In this document: piece after piece, positions 49,411 to 58,252 of the stretch | Position numbering within the stretch: the first letter of the stretch is position 1 | How the letters are laid out: each line of letters opens with the position of its first letter | Origin: UBA6912 sp963792895 | GTDB taxonomy: Bacteria > Actinomycetota > Acidimicrobiia > Spongiisociales > UBA5794 | DNA length: 64,000 nucleotides | Direction: 5' to 3' | NCBI GenBank assembly: GCA_963792895.1 | Contig: CAWBYA010000007.1 | Span: forward strand, 744,001 to 808,000 | Made by a program: the position numbers and the translations under genes | Notes under the pieces: generated by a model | Told to the model about the DNA's origin: nothing | Databases searched by the model: none | Seen by the model: only the letters and a program-made list of their open reading frames with translations

Positions 49411-50364
49411 GTGCTCATCGTCCAGCGTCCAACTATCGAAGAGGAGCAGGTAAACGACATCCGCTCACGGTTCGTCATCGAACCGCTCGAGCCGGGTTTC
49501 GGTTACACGCTCGGCAACACACTGCGCCGAACACTGTTGTCGCGAATCCCCGGCGCCGCCATCACGTCTGTCCGCATCGAGGGCGTCCAGCACGAGTTCT
49601 CGACCATCGAAGGCGTGGTCGAGGACGTGGTCGATTTCGTCCTGAACCTCAAGCAGGTCGTCCTCCGAGTCGAGTCCGAAGAGCCGGCGACTCTGTACCT
49701 GTCAGCGAAGGGCAAGAGCGACGTGTCGGCTGCGGATCTCAAGGTTCCGGCCGGCGTCGAGGTCGTCAACGGCGATCTCCATCTCGCCTCGTTGTCGTCG
49801 TCCGGCCGGCTCGAGGTGGAGCTGACCGCCGAGCGCGGCGTTGGCTACCGCAGCGCCGATCGCAACAAGAAGAGCGACACGATCGGGGTCATCCCCGTCG
49901 ACTCGATCTTCTCGCCGGTGCGCAAGGTCGCCTACCGGGTGGAGAGCACCCAGGTCGGCATGATGACCGACTTCGACAAGCTCATCATCGACGTCGAGAC
50001 CGACGGCTCGCTTACTGCCAGCGAGGCGGTGTCGTCGGCGGGGAAGACGCTCAGGGAGCTCTTCGGGCTCTTCGCCGACATGGACGAGGGCATCGGCCTG
50101 GAGCTCGGCGACGTGGTTGCTGCCGAGTCGACATCGCCCGACCTCGACCTTCCGATCGAGGCGCTCGATCTCTCGGAGCGCCCCCGTAACTGTCTGCGCC
50201 GCGCCCAGGTGCACACGGTCGGTGAGCTCGTCGCCAAGTCCGAGGAAGACCTCCTCAACATCACCAACTTCGGCCAGAAGAGCTTGGAAGAGGTCGCTGC
50301 GAAGCTCGACGAGCTTGGCCTTTCCCTCCGCGCCGGCGCGGATAGCGAAGGTGGCATGAGCTGA
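49411..50364 (+). CDS. rpoA: RNA polymerase subunit alpha
   Basis: The 317-residue subunit has the N-terminal assembly domain (RFVIEPLEPGFGYTLGNTLRR) and the C-terminal domain (NCLRRAQVHTVGELVAKSEED, NFGQKSLEEV) that binds UP elements and activators. GTG 49411 gives MLIVQRPTIEEE. It overlaps rplQ by 1 nt. Confidence 0.98.
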   Translation: MLIVQRPTIEEEQVNDIRSRFVIEPLEPGFGYTLGNTLRRTLLSRIPGAAITSVRIEGVQHEFSTIEGVVEDVVDFVLNLKQVVLRVESEEPATLYLSAKGKSDVSAADLKVPAGVEVVNGDLHLASLSSSGRLEVELTAERGVGYRSADRNKKSDTIGVIPVDSIFSPVRKVAYRVESTQVGMMTDFDKLIIDVETDGSLTASEAVSSAGKTLRELFGLFADMDEGIGLELGDVVAAESTSPDLDLPIEALDLSERPRNCLRRAQVHTVGELVAKSEEDLLNITNFGQKSLEEVAAKLDELGLSLRAGADSEGGMS

Positions 50365-50714
50365 TGCCCACGCCCAAGAAGGGGCCTCGCCTCGGCGGCG
50401 GTCCCTCTCATCAGAGGAAGATCCTCTCCAACCTCGCTGCGTCGCTCATCGAGGAGGAGCAGGTGACGACGACCGTCGCCAAAGCGAAGCTGCTGCGGCC
50501 CTACGTCGAGAAGATCATCACGAAGGCGCGGCGCGGCGACCTGCACGCCCGCCGATTGGTGCTCCGCAAGATCCAGGACACCGAAGTCGTCACCAAGCTG
50601 TTCGACGACGTAGCGCCCCGCTACGCCGATCGGCCCGGTGGCTACACCCGCATCGTCAAGCTCGGGCCGCGCCGTGGTGACGGGGCCGAGATGGCCATCA
50701 TCGAACTCGTCTGA
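50364..50714 (+). CDS. rplQ: 50S ribosomal protein L17
   Basis: The 116-residue protein has the L17 start MPTPKKGPRLGGGPSHQRKIL and the segment RPYVEKIITKARRGDLHARR. It lacks the long acidic C-terminal tail seen in mycobacterial L17. Last gene of the alpha operon. Confidence 0.97.
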   Translation: MPTPKKGPRLGGGPSHQRKILSNLAASLIEEEQVTTTVAKAKLLRPYVEKIITKARRGDLHARRLVLRKIQDTEVVTKLFDDVAPRYADRPGGYTRIVKLGPRRGDGAEMAIIELV

Positions 50715-50777
50715 ACGCCGGAGAGAGTCCAGCCGACGCCGGGGCGTCTCCGCGACCCGCCGGTTGAAGGAGGGCAG

Positions 50778-51704
50778 ATGTCCGATTGGGCGCTGCACGC
50801 CGACGAGTTCCGCACCGATGCAGATCTGGTTCGGCGTCTGGTCGCCGGGCAGTTCCCCGAGTGGGCGGACCTCCCGATCCGGCCCGTTGCGTCGGATGGC
50901 ACCGTCAATGCGCTGTATCGGCTCGGCGCCGACATGGTTGTTCGCCTTCCTCGAAGCGCCGGCCTGTGCGAGGACGCCGATCAGCAACACGAACTTCTCC
51001 TGCACCTCGGTCCGTTCCTGCCCGTTGCGATTCCGTTCCCGCTCGGCAAGGGTGCGCCCGCGGAGGGCTATCCATGGCCGTGGTCGATCTATCGCTGGAT
51101 CGACGGCAGAACCCTCACGGCGGGTCACGACGCCGCCCCGAGCCTCGGCCGGGACCTTGCGGGTTTCGTCCATGCCCTTCATGGCATCGACTCGATCGGC
51201 GGCCCGACGGCGGGTCGAGGGGTGCACCCAGCGGTCCGCGATCGCGAGACCAGGCATGCCATCGAGGCTCTGCCCGACCTCATCGACACTGCAGCGGCGA
51301 CCGCTGCATGGGAGACGTCGATCGCTGCCGAACCGTGGCAAGGGCCACCGGTGTGGATCCACGGCGACCTGCTACCCGGCAACCTGCTCGTGAAAGGCGG
51401 CAGACTGTGCGGCGTCATCGACTTCGGCGCTGCCGGCGTCGGCGACCCCGCTTGCGACCTGATTCCTGCCTGGAGTGTGCTCTCATCGAGCGCGAGGCGG
51501 ACCTTTCGTGATGCGCTCGCTCTCGACGACGCCACCTGGGTGCGCGGTCGCGGGTGGGCGCTTTCGATCGGGCTGATCATCATCCCGTACTACCGGGATT
51601 CCCACCCGCGCTTCGCTGCCCTCGGCATGCGCATGGTCGATGAGGTTCTGGCCGATCACGGCAGTGGCGGCGCCGACCGCAGCGGGCTTGGAGAAGCCCA
51701 CTAG
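50778..51704 (+). CDS. Aminoglycoside phosphotransferase family protein
   Basis: The 308-residue protein has the kinase-like catalytic loop WIHGDLLPGNLLV and the metal motif VIDFGAAGVGDPACDL. The N-terminal lobe has DGTVNALYRLGADMVVRLPR. Substrate cannot be inferred; relatives act on antibiotics or metabolites. ATG 50778 follows GAAGGAGGGCAG. It is transcribed with the NUDIX gene, 37 nt downstream. Confidence 0.85.
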   Translation: MSDWALHADEFRTDADLVRRLVAGQFPEWADLPIRPVASDGTVNALYRLGADMVVRLPRSAGLCEDADQQHELLLHLGPFLPVAIPFPLGKGAPAEGYPWPWSIYRWIDGRTLTAGHDAAPSLGRDLAGFVHALHGIDSIGGPTAGRGVHPAVRDRETRHAIEALPDLIDTAAATAAWETSIAAEPWQGPPVWIHGDLLPGNLLVKGGRLCGVIDFGAAGVGDPACDLIPAWSVLSSSARRTFRDALALDDATWVRGRGWALSIGLIIIPYYRDSHPRFAALGMRMVDEVLADHGSGGADRSGLGEAH

Positions 51705-51741
51705 CGTCGAGGTGGTTGGGACCCAAGCCGGAGGAGAGCGC

Positions 51742-52281
51742 ATGTCGCGACGGCTCGAGCTCGTGGATCTCCTCGGTGGTTTCGCCGGCACCGAGGCGGA
51801 GCGGCGCGACCTGGCGGCGATGCGGGACCTTGCTGCGAGCCCTCACGACGTGCTCTCGGCGTCCTGGTTCGACCCGGGGCACTTCACCGTGAGTGGGTTC
51901 ATCACCGACCCGGCCGAGTCTGCGCTGGTCCTCATCCACCACAGGCGGCTCGAGAGGTGGTTGCAGCCGGGCGGGCACGTCGAGCCCGAAGACACCTCCA
52001 TGATCGCAGCGCTGTTCCGCGAGATCGAGGAGGAAACGGGGATTTCTGACGTGTCACCCGAGCACCCGCCCTTGTTCGACGTCGACGTGCACCGCATTCC
52101 GTTGCGCGGCACCGAGCCGCCGCACCTGCACTTCGACATCCGATTCCATGTGGTGGCCGAACGGAGGCCGCTGGCGCCGTCTGACGAGGTTGCGGGCGCC
52201 GCGTGGGTCGATCTCGACCAGGTGGCGGACTGGACGAAGGACCAATCCGTGCTGAGGGCGGTCGCCAAGCTCCAAGGGTGA
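51742..52281 (+). CDS. NUDIX hydrolase
   Basis: The 179-residue protein carries a complete NUDIX box, GGHVEPEDTSM then FREIEEETGI, which binds Mg and hydrolyses nucleoside-diphosphate-linked substrates. It has an N-terminal helical region of about 50 residues. ATG 51742 follows GGAGGAGAGCG. A tandem repeat follows the stop. Confidence 0.88.
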   Translation: MSRRLELVDLLGGFAGTEAERRDLAAMRDLAASPHDVLSASWFDPGHFTVSGFITDPAESALVLIHHRRLERWLQPGGHVEPEDTSMIAALFREIEEETGISDVSPEHPPLFDVDVHRIPLRGTEPPHLHFDIRFHVVAERRPLAPSDEVAGAAWVDLDQVADWTKDQSVLRAVAKLQG

Positions 52282-52292
52282 CGGGTTCGGCC

Positions 52293-52403
52293 GAACCTCA
52301 GGTCGGGGTGTACCACATCGGTACAGGACTGCCGTGAGTTCGGGCAGAGATCGGAACCTCAGGTTGGGGTGTACCGCTGCGGTACAGGATTGCCGTGAGT
52401 TCG
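52293..52403. repeat. Two 50-bp direct repeats with hairpin cores
   Basis: Copies at 52293-52342 and 52354-52403 (period 61 bp) match except for five or six bases. Each contains GTACC-N5-GGTAC, and the five loop bases differ most. They lie between convergent genes, and the repeat could act in transcription termination or RNA folding. Confidence 0.85.
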
Positions 52404-52423
52404 TGATCGCGGCAGGCGGATGC

Positions 52424-53128
52424 TCAGCGGCGATAGACGGTGATGTTGCCGTTGGCACTGCTCAGCGAGATCGTGTTCGCCGCCGCCGGATCGTTGTCGA
52501 GGAGGTTCTCGACCGAACCGTTCGGGGCCGACGCGTCGAACGCGTACGCAGCATCGGGCAGCTGGACCGTCACGTCGCCGTCCTCGGATGCGAGCACGAG
52601 GGTTGCCACCGGCTCGTCGAATGTGACGTCGAGGTCGCCCTTGCCGGTCTCGAAGGACGCGAAAGCAGCCTCGAGCCGGGTGCCGAGCACGCCGCCGGTA
52701 CCGATCACCACCTGGATGTCGCCCGTGATCGCAGTGAGCGACACATTGCCATCCATGGCGTCGACCGTCACCACGCCGGACAGTTCGGTCACCGTGACGT
52801 TTCCGGACGCAGTCAGGACGGTGACGTCGGCGTCACCAGCGACCGAGACGATGTAGTCGACGCGGCAATCAATGTCTGGCGTGCAGCTGTCCGAAATGGT
52901 GAGCACTCCACCAGCGAGGTCGTATGCCGGTTCCGGGTCGCCTTCCTGGATGTCGGCCTGTATCGAGGTGCCGGGTATCGAGGCGTTCCCCACGATGGTG
53001 ACGTTCCCGGCCGCCACGTCGAGATCGATGGTGGTCGGAGACTCCTCGAACTCGGTGATCGAGCCTGCGCCACCGCCGCACGCGGCCACGGCCACGCCAA
53101 CCACCAGAACCATCCGCATCGAACGCAT
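52424..53128 (-). CDS. DUF4097-like lipoprotein
   Basis: The 234-residue protein has a lipoprotein signal (MVLVVGVAVAACGGG, lipobox VAAC). The rest is rich in short beta repeats such as DGNVSLTAITGDIQVV, GKGDLDVTF, SEDGDVTVQL and SANGNITVYRR, the beta-helix pattern of DUF4097 proteins. ATG 53128 follows GGAGGCTGG on the minus strand. Role unknown; probably a cell-envelope protein. Confidence 0.75.
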   Translation of the reverse strand: MRSMRMVLVVGVAVAACGGGAGSITEFEESPTTIDLDVAAGNVTIVGNASIPGTSIQADIQEGDPEPAYDLAGGVLTISDSCTPDIDCRVDYIVSVAGDADVTVLTASGNVTVTELSGVVTVDAMDGNVSLTAITGDIQVVIGTGGVLGTRLEAAFASFETGKGDLDVTFDEPVATLVLASEDGDVTVQLPDAAYAFDASAPNGSVENLLDNDPAAANTISLSSANGNITVYRR

Positions 53129-53222
53129 CACACCAGCCTCCCAAATCATGCGCCGAGCCTACCGTCGTGGTCGGGAGCATCGGGCGCGTCGGCATCCCTG
53201 TATCCTCCCGGCCCGGAGGCTC

Positions 53223-53753
53223 ATGAAAGACGTACTCAGACGCTTGCTGCAGGCCGTCCGCTTCGAACGGGAAGCGTTCGTGTGGATGGACCTCAACGAC
53301 CGCGCCACGGGCGACGCCCTGGTTCTCGTGGCCGTCACGAGACTCTTGTTGCTGCTCGGCTTCGGTTTCAGCGTTCTCGGCCTCACCACGAGCATCTCCG
53401 GCATCGAGGTGCTCATCGCGTCGATGATCAATGCAGCCGTGTTCTGGCTGGCCTACAGCGGCCTCGTCTATGCGGCAGCCCGCTTCCTCCTCAACGGAGA
53501 AGGCTCGTACGCAACGACGCTCCGCATCACGGGTTTCGCCTACCCAACGCTGCTCCTGCTGATCGTCTCGGAGAAGATCGTGGACAGTGCGATCCTGGCG
53601 CTGATCATCGGCAGTCTGTGGTTTCTCGCCGTCGTGGCCCACGGCGTGCGTTACCAAGCCGACCTTCCGCTCGAGCGGGCGGCCGTGGCGGCTGGAGCGG
53701 GCCTCGTGGGATGGATCATCGTGGCGAGCATCTTCGGCCGCGGCATCATCTGA
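53223..53753 (+). CDS. Yip1-like multi-pass membrane protein
   Basis: The 176-residue protein has about five hydrophobic helices after a short amphipathic N terminus (MKDVLRRLLQAVRFEREAFVW). Segment order and LRITGFAYPTLLLLIV suggest the Yip1/YIF1 fold. ATG 53223 follows CCCGGAGGC, and TATCCT (53201-53206) is a likely -10 box. It precedes truA by 4 nt. Confidence 0.65.
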   Translation: MKDVLRRLLQAVRFEREAFVWMDLNDRATGDALVLVAVTRLLLLLGFGFSVLGLTTSISGIEVLIASMINAAVFWLAYSGLVYAAARFLLNGEGSYATTLRITGFAYPTLLLLIVSEKIVDSAILALIIGSLWFLAVVAHGVRYQADLPLERAAVAAGAGLVGWIIVASIFGRGII

Positions 53754-53757
53754 CGCG

Positions 53758-54489
53758 GTGACCGTCTACCGCATCGATCTCGCCTACGACGGCACCGAGT
53801 TCCACGGCTATGCCCGTCAACCCGGCGTGCGGACCGTGCAGGGAGAGCTCGAGGCGGCGCTCGAGCGCCACATGGGCCCGGTCGACACCTTCGTCGCCGG
53901 CCGCACGGATCGCGGGGTGCACGCCACCGGACAGGTCGCCAGCTTCGACGCAGATGCGGAGGTCGACGTCGACAGGCTGCGCCGCTCCCTGAACCGGATG
54001 CTGGGGCCGGAGATCGCCATCCTCGCCGTCACGCTGCCGGGACCAGGCTTCCACGCTCGCTTCTCAGCGACCGGAAGGGCGTACACCTATCGCGTTCTCG
54101 ATCGCGAATCGCCGGACCCCTTTCTGGCGCGAACGGCGTGGCACTACGGACGGTCGCTCGACAGCGAGCGCATGGCGCACGCCGCTGCCCATTTCGTTGG
54201 TGAGCACGACTTCGCCTCGTTCTGCCGTGCGGCCAAGGGTCGCAGCATGGTGCGGGACGTGCGCGTCGCACAGTGGCGGAGAGCACGCGAAGGACTGCTG
54301 GCCTTTGATGTCGCCGCATCGTCGTTCTGCCATCAGATGGTCCGCTCGCTGGTCGCACTCTCGGTAGAAGTGGGCCGCGGCAGGGTCGAGCCCGGCGCTG
54401 TTCCCACAATTCTGGCCGCCCGCGACCGCCACGTCGCCAAGGGCGCCGCCCCACCACACGGCCTCACGCTCGTCCGTGTCGACTACTAG
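53758..54489 (+). CDS. truA: tRNA pseudouridine synthase A
   Basis: TruA modifies positions 38-40 of the tRNA anticodon arm. The 243-residue protein has the catalytic aspartate in GRTDRGVHATGQV, FHARFSATGRAYTYRVLD and the final FCHQMVRSLV. GTG 53758 starts it. It lies upstream of rplM, as in many actinobacteria. Confidence 0.95.
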   Translation: MTVYRIDLAYDGTEFHGYARQPGVRTVQGELEAALERHMGPVDTFVAGRTDRGVHATGQVASFDADAEVDVDRLRRSLNRMLGPEIAILAVTLPGPGFHARFSATGRAYTYRVLDRESPDPFLARTAWHYGRSLDSERMAHAAAHFVGEHDFASFCRAAKGRSMVRDVRVAQWRRAREGLLAFDVAASSFCHQMVRSLVALSVEVGRGRVEPGAVPTILAARDRHVAKGAAPPHGLTLVRVDY

Positions 54490-54589
54490 TCGCTCGCTGT
54501 GCTCGCTCAAGATTGCTCGGCGGGAGCCTCCCCTTCCAGATGGCATCTGACCGTCCGGGTCTGAGGTCTGAGGTCTCGGATCGGTCGAT

Positions 54590-54618
54590 TGGCGATTCCG
54601 GGTAGTGGTCGGTACGAT
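54590..54618 (+). promoter_or_regulatory. rplM-rpsI promoter
   Basis: TTGGCG (54590-54595), 17-nt spacer, TACGAT (54613-54618). Upstream is a GTCTGAG microrepeat (54560-54575). Just downstream TCCCGG (54629-54634) can pair with CCGGGG (54638-54643) before CGTTTCC, an attenuator-like hairpin. Confidence 0.6.
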
Positions 54619-54681
54619 GTGGCCTCGCTCCCGGCCTCCGGGGCGTTTCCTTGTGTCCGCCCTCATCGATTCGGATGCTCC

Positions 54682-55140
54682 ATGAAGCCCAACCTGCAGA
54701 CAACGTACACGCCCAAGCCGGGCGACATCGAGCGTCGCTGGTTCGTCGTCGACGCCGACGGTGTCACGCTGGGCCGGCTGGCCTCCGGCATTGCGCAAAT
54801 CCTGCGCGGCAAGCACAAGCCGATGTTCGCCCCACACATGGATGTCGGCGACTACGTCGTCGTCATCAACGCCGAGAAGGTGGCAGTCACGGGCAACAAG
54901 GAACGGGCCAAGAAGTACTTCCGCCACTCTGGGTTCCCGGGTGGCATCTCGGAGATGTCGCTCGGCCAGCTGCGGGCCGTCCATCCGGAGCGGATCATCG
55001 AAGCAGCCGTCAAGGGGATGCTCCCGAAGAACAAGCTCGGGCGCAGCATCCTCGGCAAGCTCAAGGTGTACGCCGGCCCTGAGCATCCTCATGCCGCGCA
55101 GTCCCCCGAGCCCCTCCAGATCGGAAAGGTGAACGTCTGA
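54682..55140 (+). CDS. rplM: 50S ribosomal protein L13
   Basis: The 152-residue protein has RRWFVVDADGVTLGRLAS, VAVTGNKERAKKYFRHSG and the signature AVKGMLPKNKLGRSILGKL. L13 is an early assembly protein of the 50S subunit. The ATG at 54682 is the natural start; no strong ribosome-binding site is seen. It overlaps rpsI by 1 nt. Confidence 0.97.
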   Translation: MKPNLQTTYTPKPGDIERRWFVVDADGVTLGRLASGIAQILRGKHKPMFAPHMDVGDYVVVINAEKVAVTGNKERAKKYFRHSGFPGGISEMSLGQLRAVHPERIIEAAVKGMLPKNKLGRSILGKLKVYAGPEHPHAAQSPEPLQIGKVNV

Positions 55141-55532
55141 TGCCGAAGCCTCTCGCACAGGCAACCGGCCGCCGCAAGTCTGCGGTCGCCCGGGTGCGCC
55201 TCTACGACGGGACCGGTGAGTTCCACCTGAACGGTCGGGCTCTCGACAACTACTTCCCGCAAATGGCCCACCGCCTCCGGGCAATCGAGCCGCTTCGGAC
55301 GGTGGACGTCGAGGGTCGCTATGACATCCACGCCACCCTCGAGGGCGGCGGCTACACCGGGCAGACCGATGCACTTCGGCTTGGGATCGCCCGTGCCCTC
55401 GTTGCCATCGACCCCGAAATGCGACCAGCCCTCAAGCGCGAGGGCCTGCTCACCCGCGACGCTCGCCGCGTCGAACGCAAGAAGTACGGGCTCCGGAAGG
55501 CGCGTCGCGCTCCGCAGTTCACGAAGCGGTAG
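55140..55532 (+). CDS. rpsI: 30S ribosomal protein S9
   Basis: The 130-residue protein has AQATGRRKSAVARVRLYDG, GGGYTGQTDALRLGIARAL and the conserved C-terminal basic end RRAPQFTKR whose Arg touches the P-site tRNA. Pairs with rplM. Confidence 0.98.
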   Translation: MPKPLAQATGRRKSAVARVRLYDGTGEFHLNGRALDNYFPQMAHRLRAIEPLRTVDVEGRYDIHATLEGGGYTGQTDALRLGIARALVAIDPEMRPALKREGLLTRDARRVERKKYGLRKARRAPQFTKR

Positions 55533-55662
55533 CGGGTTTCGACAATGGTGGGGTGGACTCGGCAACGTTGGAGCTGTGGCGCCGCGGCGTGCATCTCCGA
55601 GGTGCGCCGAGTCGCAATCTCCGCTTCCACGAAGCCTGCGTGATTGGTACGGGAGGCACACA

Positions 55663-56980
55663 ATGGGGGATCGCCTCTTCGGCACGGACGGCGTACGGGG
55701 CGTTGCGAATCGCGAGCTGACGCCTCAGCTCGCCTTCGATCTCGCCAGAGCTGCCGGCGAGCCCGGACGCGGTCCGGTGCTCATCGGCCGTGACACCCGT
55801 CGCTCGGGCACGATGCTGGCTGCAGCCCTTCACGCCGGCTTCAACTCCGTGGGCGTCGACACGGTGGACCTCGGGGTGATCCCCGTTGGTGGCGTCACGC
55901 GGCTCACCAACGGGTCCGACGCAGAGATGGGCGTGATGGTCAGCGCCTCTCACAACCCCGCACCGGACAACGGCATCAAACTGATCGCCCACAGCGGGAA
56001 CAAGCTGCCGGATGAGCAAGAGGAGGCGATCGAGGCCCGCTATCACCGAGGCGCACCTTTCACGATGCCAACCGGCGGTGACATCGGCGTGACCCAACTG
56101 ATGGACGGTGCCCTCGATCGCTACATCGACCTCGTGGCCGGCGATCGCGGCCCCATCCTGCCGCGGGATGCGGCTTGCTCTCGACTGCGCCAACGGAGCG
56201 GCCCACCTCGCTGCTCCAACGCTCTTCCGCCGGCTCGGCGCCGATGTCGACGTGCATGCCGCAAGCCCGAACGGTGTCAACATCAACGACGACTGCGGTG
56301 CAATGCACCCCGAGTCGCTGGCTCCGCTTGCTGCAGGCCGCATCGGCTTCTGCTTCGACGGCGACGCCGATCGCCTCATCGCGATCGACGAGAATGGCGT
56401 GACGGCCAACGGTGACGTCATCATGGCCATCATTGCTCGTCACATGAAGGAAACGGGGACGCTCGAAGGGGACCACATCGTCTCCACAGTGATGGCCAAC
56501 CTCGGGTTCAAGCAAGCGATGCTGCGCCTCGGTATCGACGTCGTCCAGACGCAGGTGGGGGATCGTTATGTCCTCGAAGAGATGCTGCGAAGTGGCGCCG
56601 TCTTGGGCGGAGAGCAGTCGGGACACATCGTCCTCGACGATCGTATGAGTGGCGACGGGCTACGGACGGCATTGCGGCTGGCCGAGGTCATCGTGGACAC
56701 CGGTGCCGAGTTGCGGGAATTGCGCACCGTGATGACCGAGTTCCCCCAGGTGCTCCAGAACATCGTCGTCGCCGACAAGGGCAGGCTCGACGTGGCAGAC
56801 GATGTGTGGTCCGCGGTCGAGGACGCCGCATCCTCGCTCGGCGACGAGGGACGCATCCTCGTGAGGGCCTCGGGTACGGAGCCGATCGTTCGTGTGATGG
56901 TCGAAGCCCCGACGTCCGAGGTCGCCGAGGCGGTGGCCTCATCACTCAGCAGCGTCGTCGCGAGCTCGCTGGGCGGCTGA
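55663..56980 (+). CDS. glmM: Phosphoglucosamine mutase (internal frameshift)
   Basis: GlmM converts glucosamine-6-P to glucosamine-1-P for peptidoglycan. Motifs are the phosphoserine loop VMVSASHNPAPDN, metal site CFDGDADR, sugar site GEQSGHIVL and phosphate site RASGTEPIVRV. The frame changes near 56165: ILPR is followed one base later by MRLALDCANGA. The length is 3n+1; adding two G to CGGG would give LPRGMRLALD. A sequence error is likely since the gene is essential and followed by glmS in the same region. Confidence 0.92.
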
Positions 56981-56990
56981 GCTCGCGGCT

Positions 56991-57983
56991 TTGAAGCCCT
57001 ACGACGAGCTGACCGAGCTGCACAAAGCGCGGCGCTTGCGACGGGTGGCCGTTGCTGCGCTGGCGGCGTACCCACTCGACGTGGCGCGCCTTCGGCTCCA
57101 TGCACGGCACTCCAACACCGTGTGGCGTGTCGATACGACCGACGGCGCACAACGTGCGCTTCGCGTCGGTATGCGCGAGGAAGGCACCGTGACGAGTGTC
57201 GACGCCGAGATGGCGTGGCTCAGCGCAGTCGCAAGAACCGACATTCCCGTTGTGCATCCGATCCGAAACCGTTCCGGCGACTTCATCACCAGGGTCGGGT
57301 CCGAGGGCGTGCCCGATGCGCGCAATTGTGTTCTGTTCGAGTGGATTCCGGGGCGACCCCTCTCAGGCCGGATCACACCCGAGCGCTATCACCTCCTCGG
57401 CGCCACCGCGGCAGCGCTGCACGACCTTGGGGAGCGTTTCGCGCCACCGCCGGGGTTCTCGCCGCTCGTCTGGGACCGGGTGTTCTACTACCCGAACGAG
57501 CAGGTTGTGTGGCAAGAGCCGCGTTTCCGGCGTGCCATCACGCCGTCTCGTCGCACCGTGATCGAGGAGGTTGCCGTTCGGGCCGGGGCCGAGCTGGCCC
57601 GACTCCACCAGCGCCGCCCGATCGTCGTGCATGGCGACCTCCACCCGGACAACGTTCATGTAGATGGGGGCAGGCTGATCGTGTTCGACTTCGAGGACGT
57701 CATGTGGGGCTTCCCGGTGCAGGACATCGCCATCACCCTGTTCTACGAACGAAACCGGCCCGACTATCCGCAGCTCTGTTCCGAGTTCGAGTCGGGGTAC
57801 CGCAGCCGTCGCGATTGGCCGGCCGAGTATCAGGGCCAGCTCGACCTCCTGATGGCGGCGCGAACGGTGATGTTCATCGACTACGTGCTGCGCACCCATG
57901 CCGATCCCGGGGAGTACGTGACGCGTGCGACGAAGCGGCTTCGCCGCTATCTCCGAGCCCATCCTGGGCCCCCCGGCCCATAG
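56991..57983 (+). CDS. Aminoglycoside phosphotransferase-like kinase
   Basis: The 330-residue protein (TTG start) has the nucleotide loop region and the catalytic loop VVHGDLHPDNVHV plus VFDFEDVMWGFP. It belongs to the APH/choline-kinase/homoserine-kinase-II superfamily. The substrate is unknown. It lies 10 nt after glmM, so co-expression with the amino-sugar pathway is possible. Confidence 0.82.
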   Translation: MKPYDELTELHKARRLRRVAVAALAAYPLDVARLRLHARHSNTVWRVDTTDGAQRALRVGMREEGTVTSVDAEMAWLSAVARTDIPVVHPIRNRSGDFITRVGSEGVPDARNCVLFEWIPGRPLSGRITPERYHLLGATAAALHDLGERFAPPPGFSPLVWDRVFYYPNEQVVWQEPRFRRAITPSRRTVIEEVAVRAGAELARLHQRRPIVVHGDLHPDNVHVDGGRLIVFDFEDVMWGFPVQDIAITLFYERNRPDYPQLCSEFESGYRSRRDWPAEYQGQLDLLMAARTVMFIDYVLRTHADPGEYVTRATKRLRRYLRAHPGPPGP

Positions 57984-58252
57984 CGCATCCCCTGAGAGGT
58001 CCTATGCTGGCGGCGACAAACAGAAGCTTCGACCGGAGCACTATCTCCAAGCGCCTGCCCTCGCCCGACGGCGAGGTGACGAGGGAGAGGGATCATCGAG
58101 CAGTCGGCGGGTACCCTCTCGGCCGCCCACGGTCGTTATGGGACGGGTAGAGCCCGGGGGTGACCTCGGGGGCAAAGTCCGCCCCGATGTGGGAGCGAAC
58201 GAACGTTTCGCTGTCTTCACCTCCGGTCCACCCACCAGGAGGTTCACGCGCG
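57984..58252 (+). promoter_or_regulatory. Leader region before glmS
   Basis: This 269-nt gap has a TATGCT box near 58001 and GC-rich stems but no ORF I can support. A glmS ribozyme core was looked for and not recognised. The ribosome-binding site is CCAGGAGGTT. Confidence 0.35.

Noticed and set aside
52293..52403. CRISPR array
   Set aside because: Only two copies of 50 bp with an 11-bp gap; no cas genes nearby.
57984..58252. glmS ribozyme
   Set aside because: No recognisable ribozyme core; known examples are mainly from Firmicutes.
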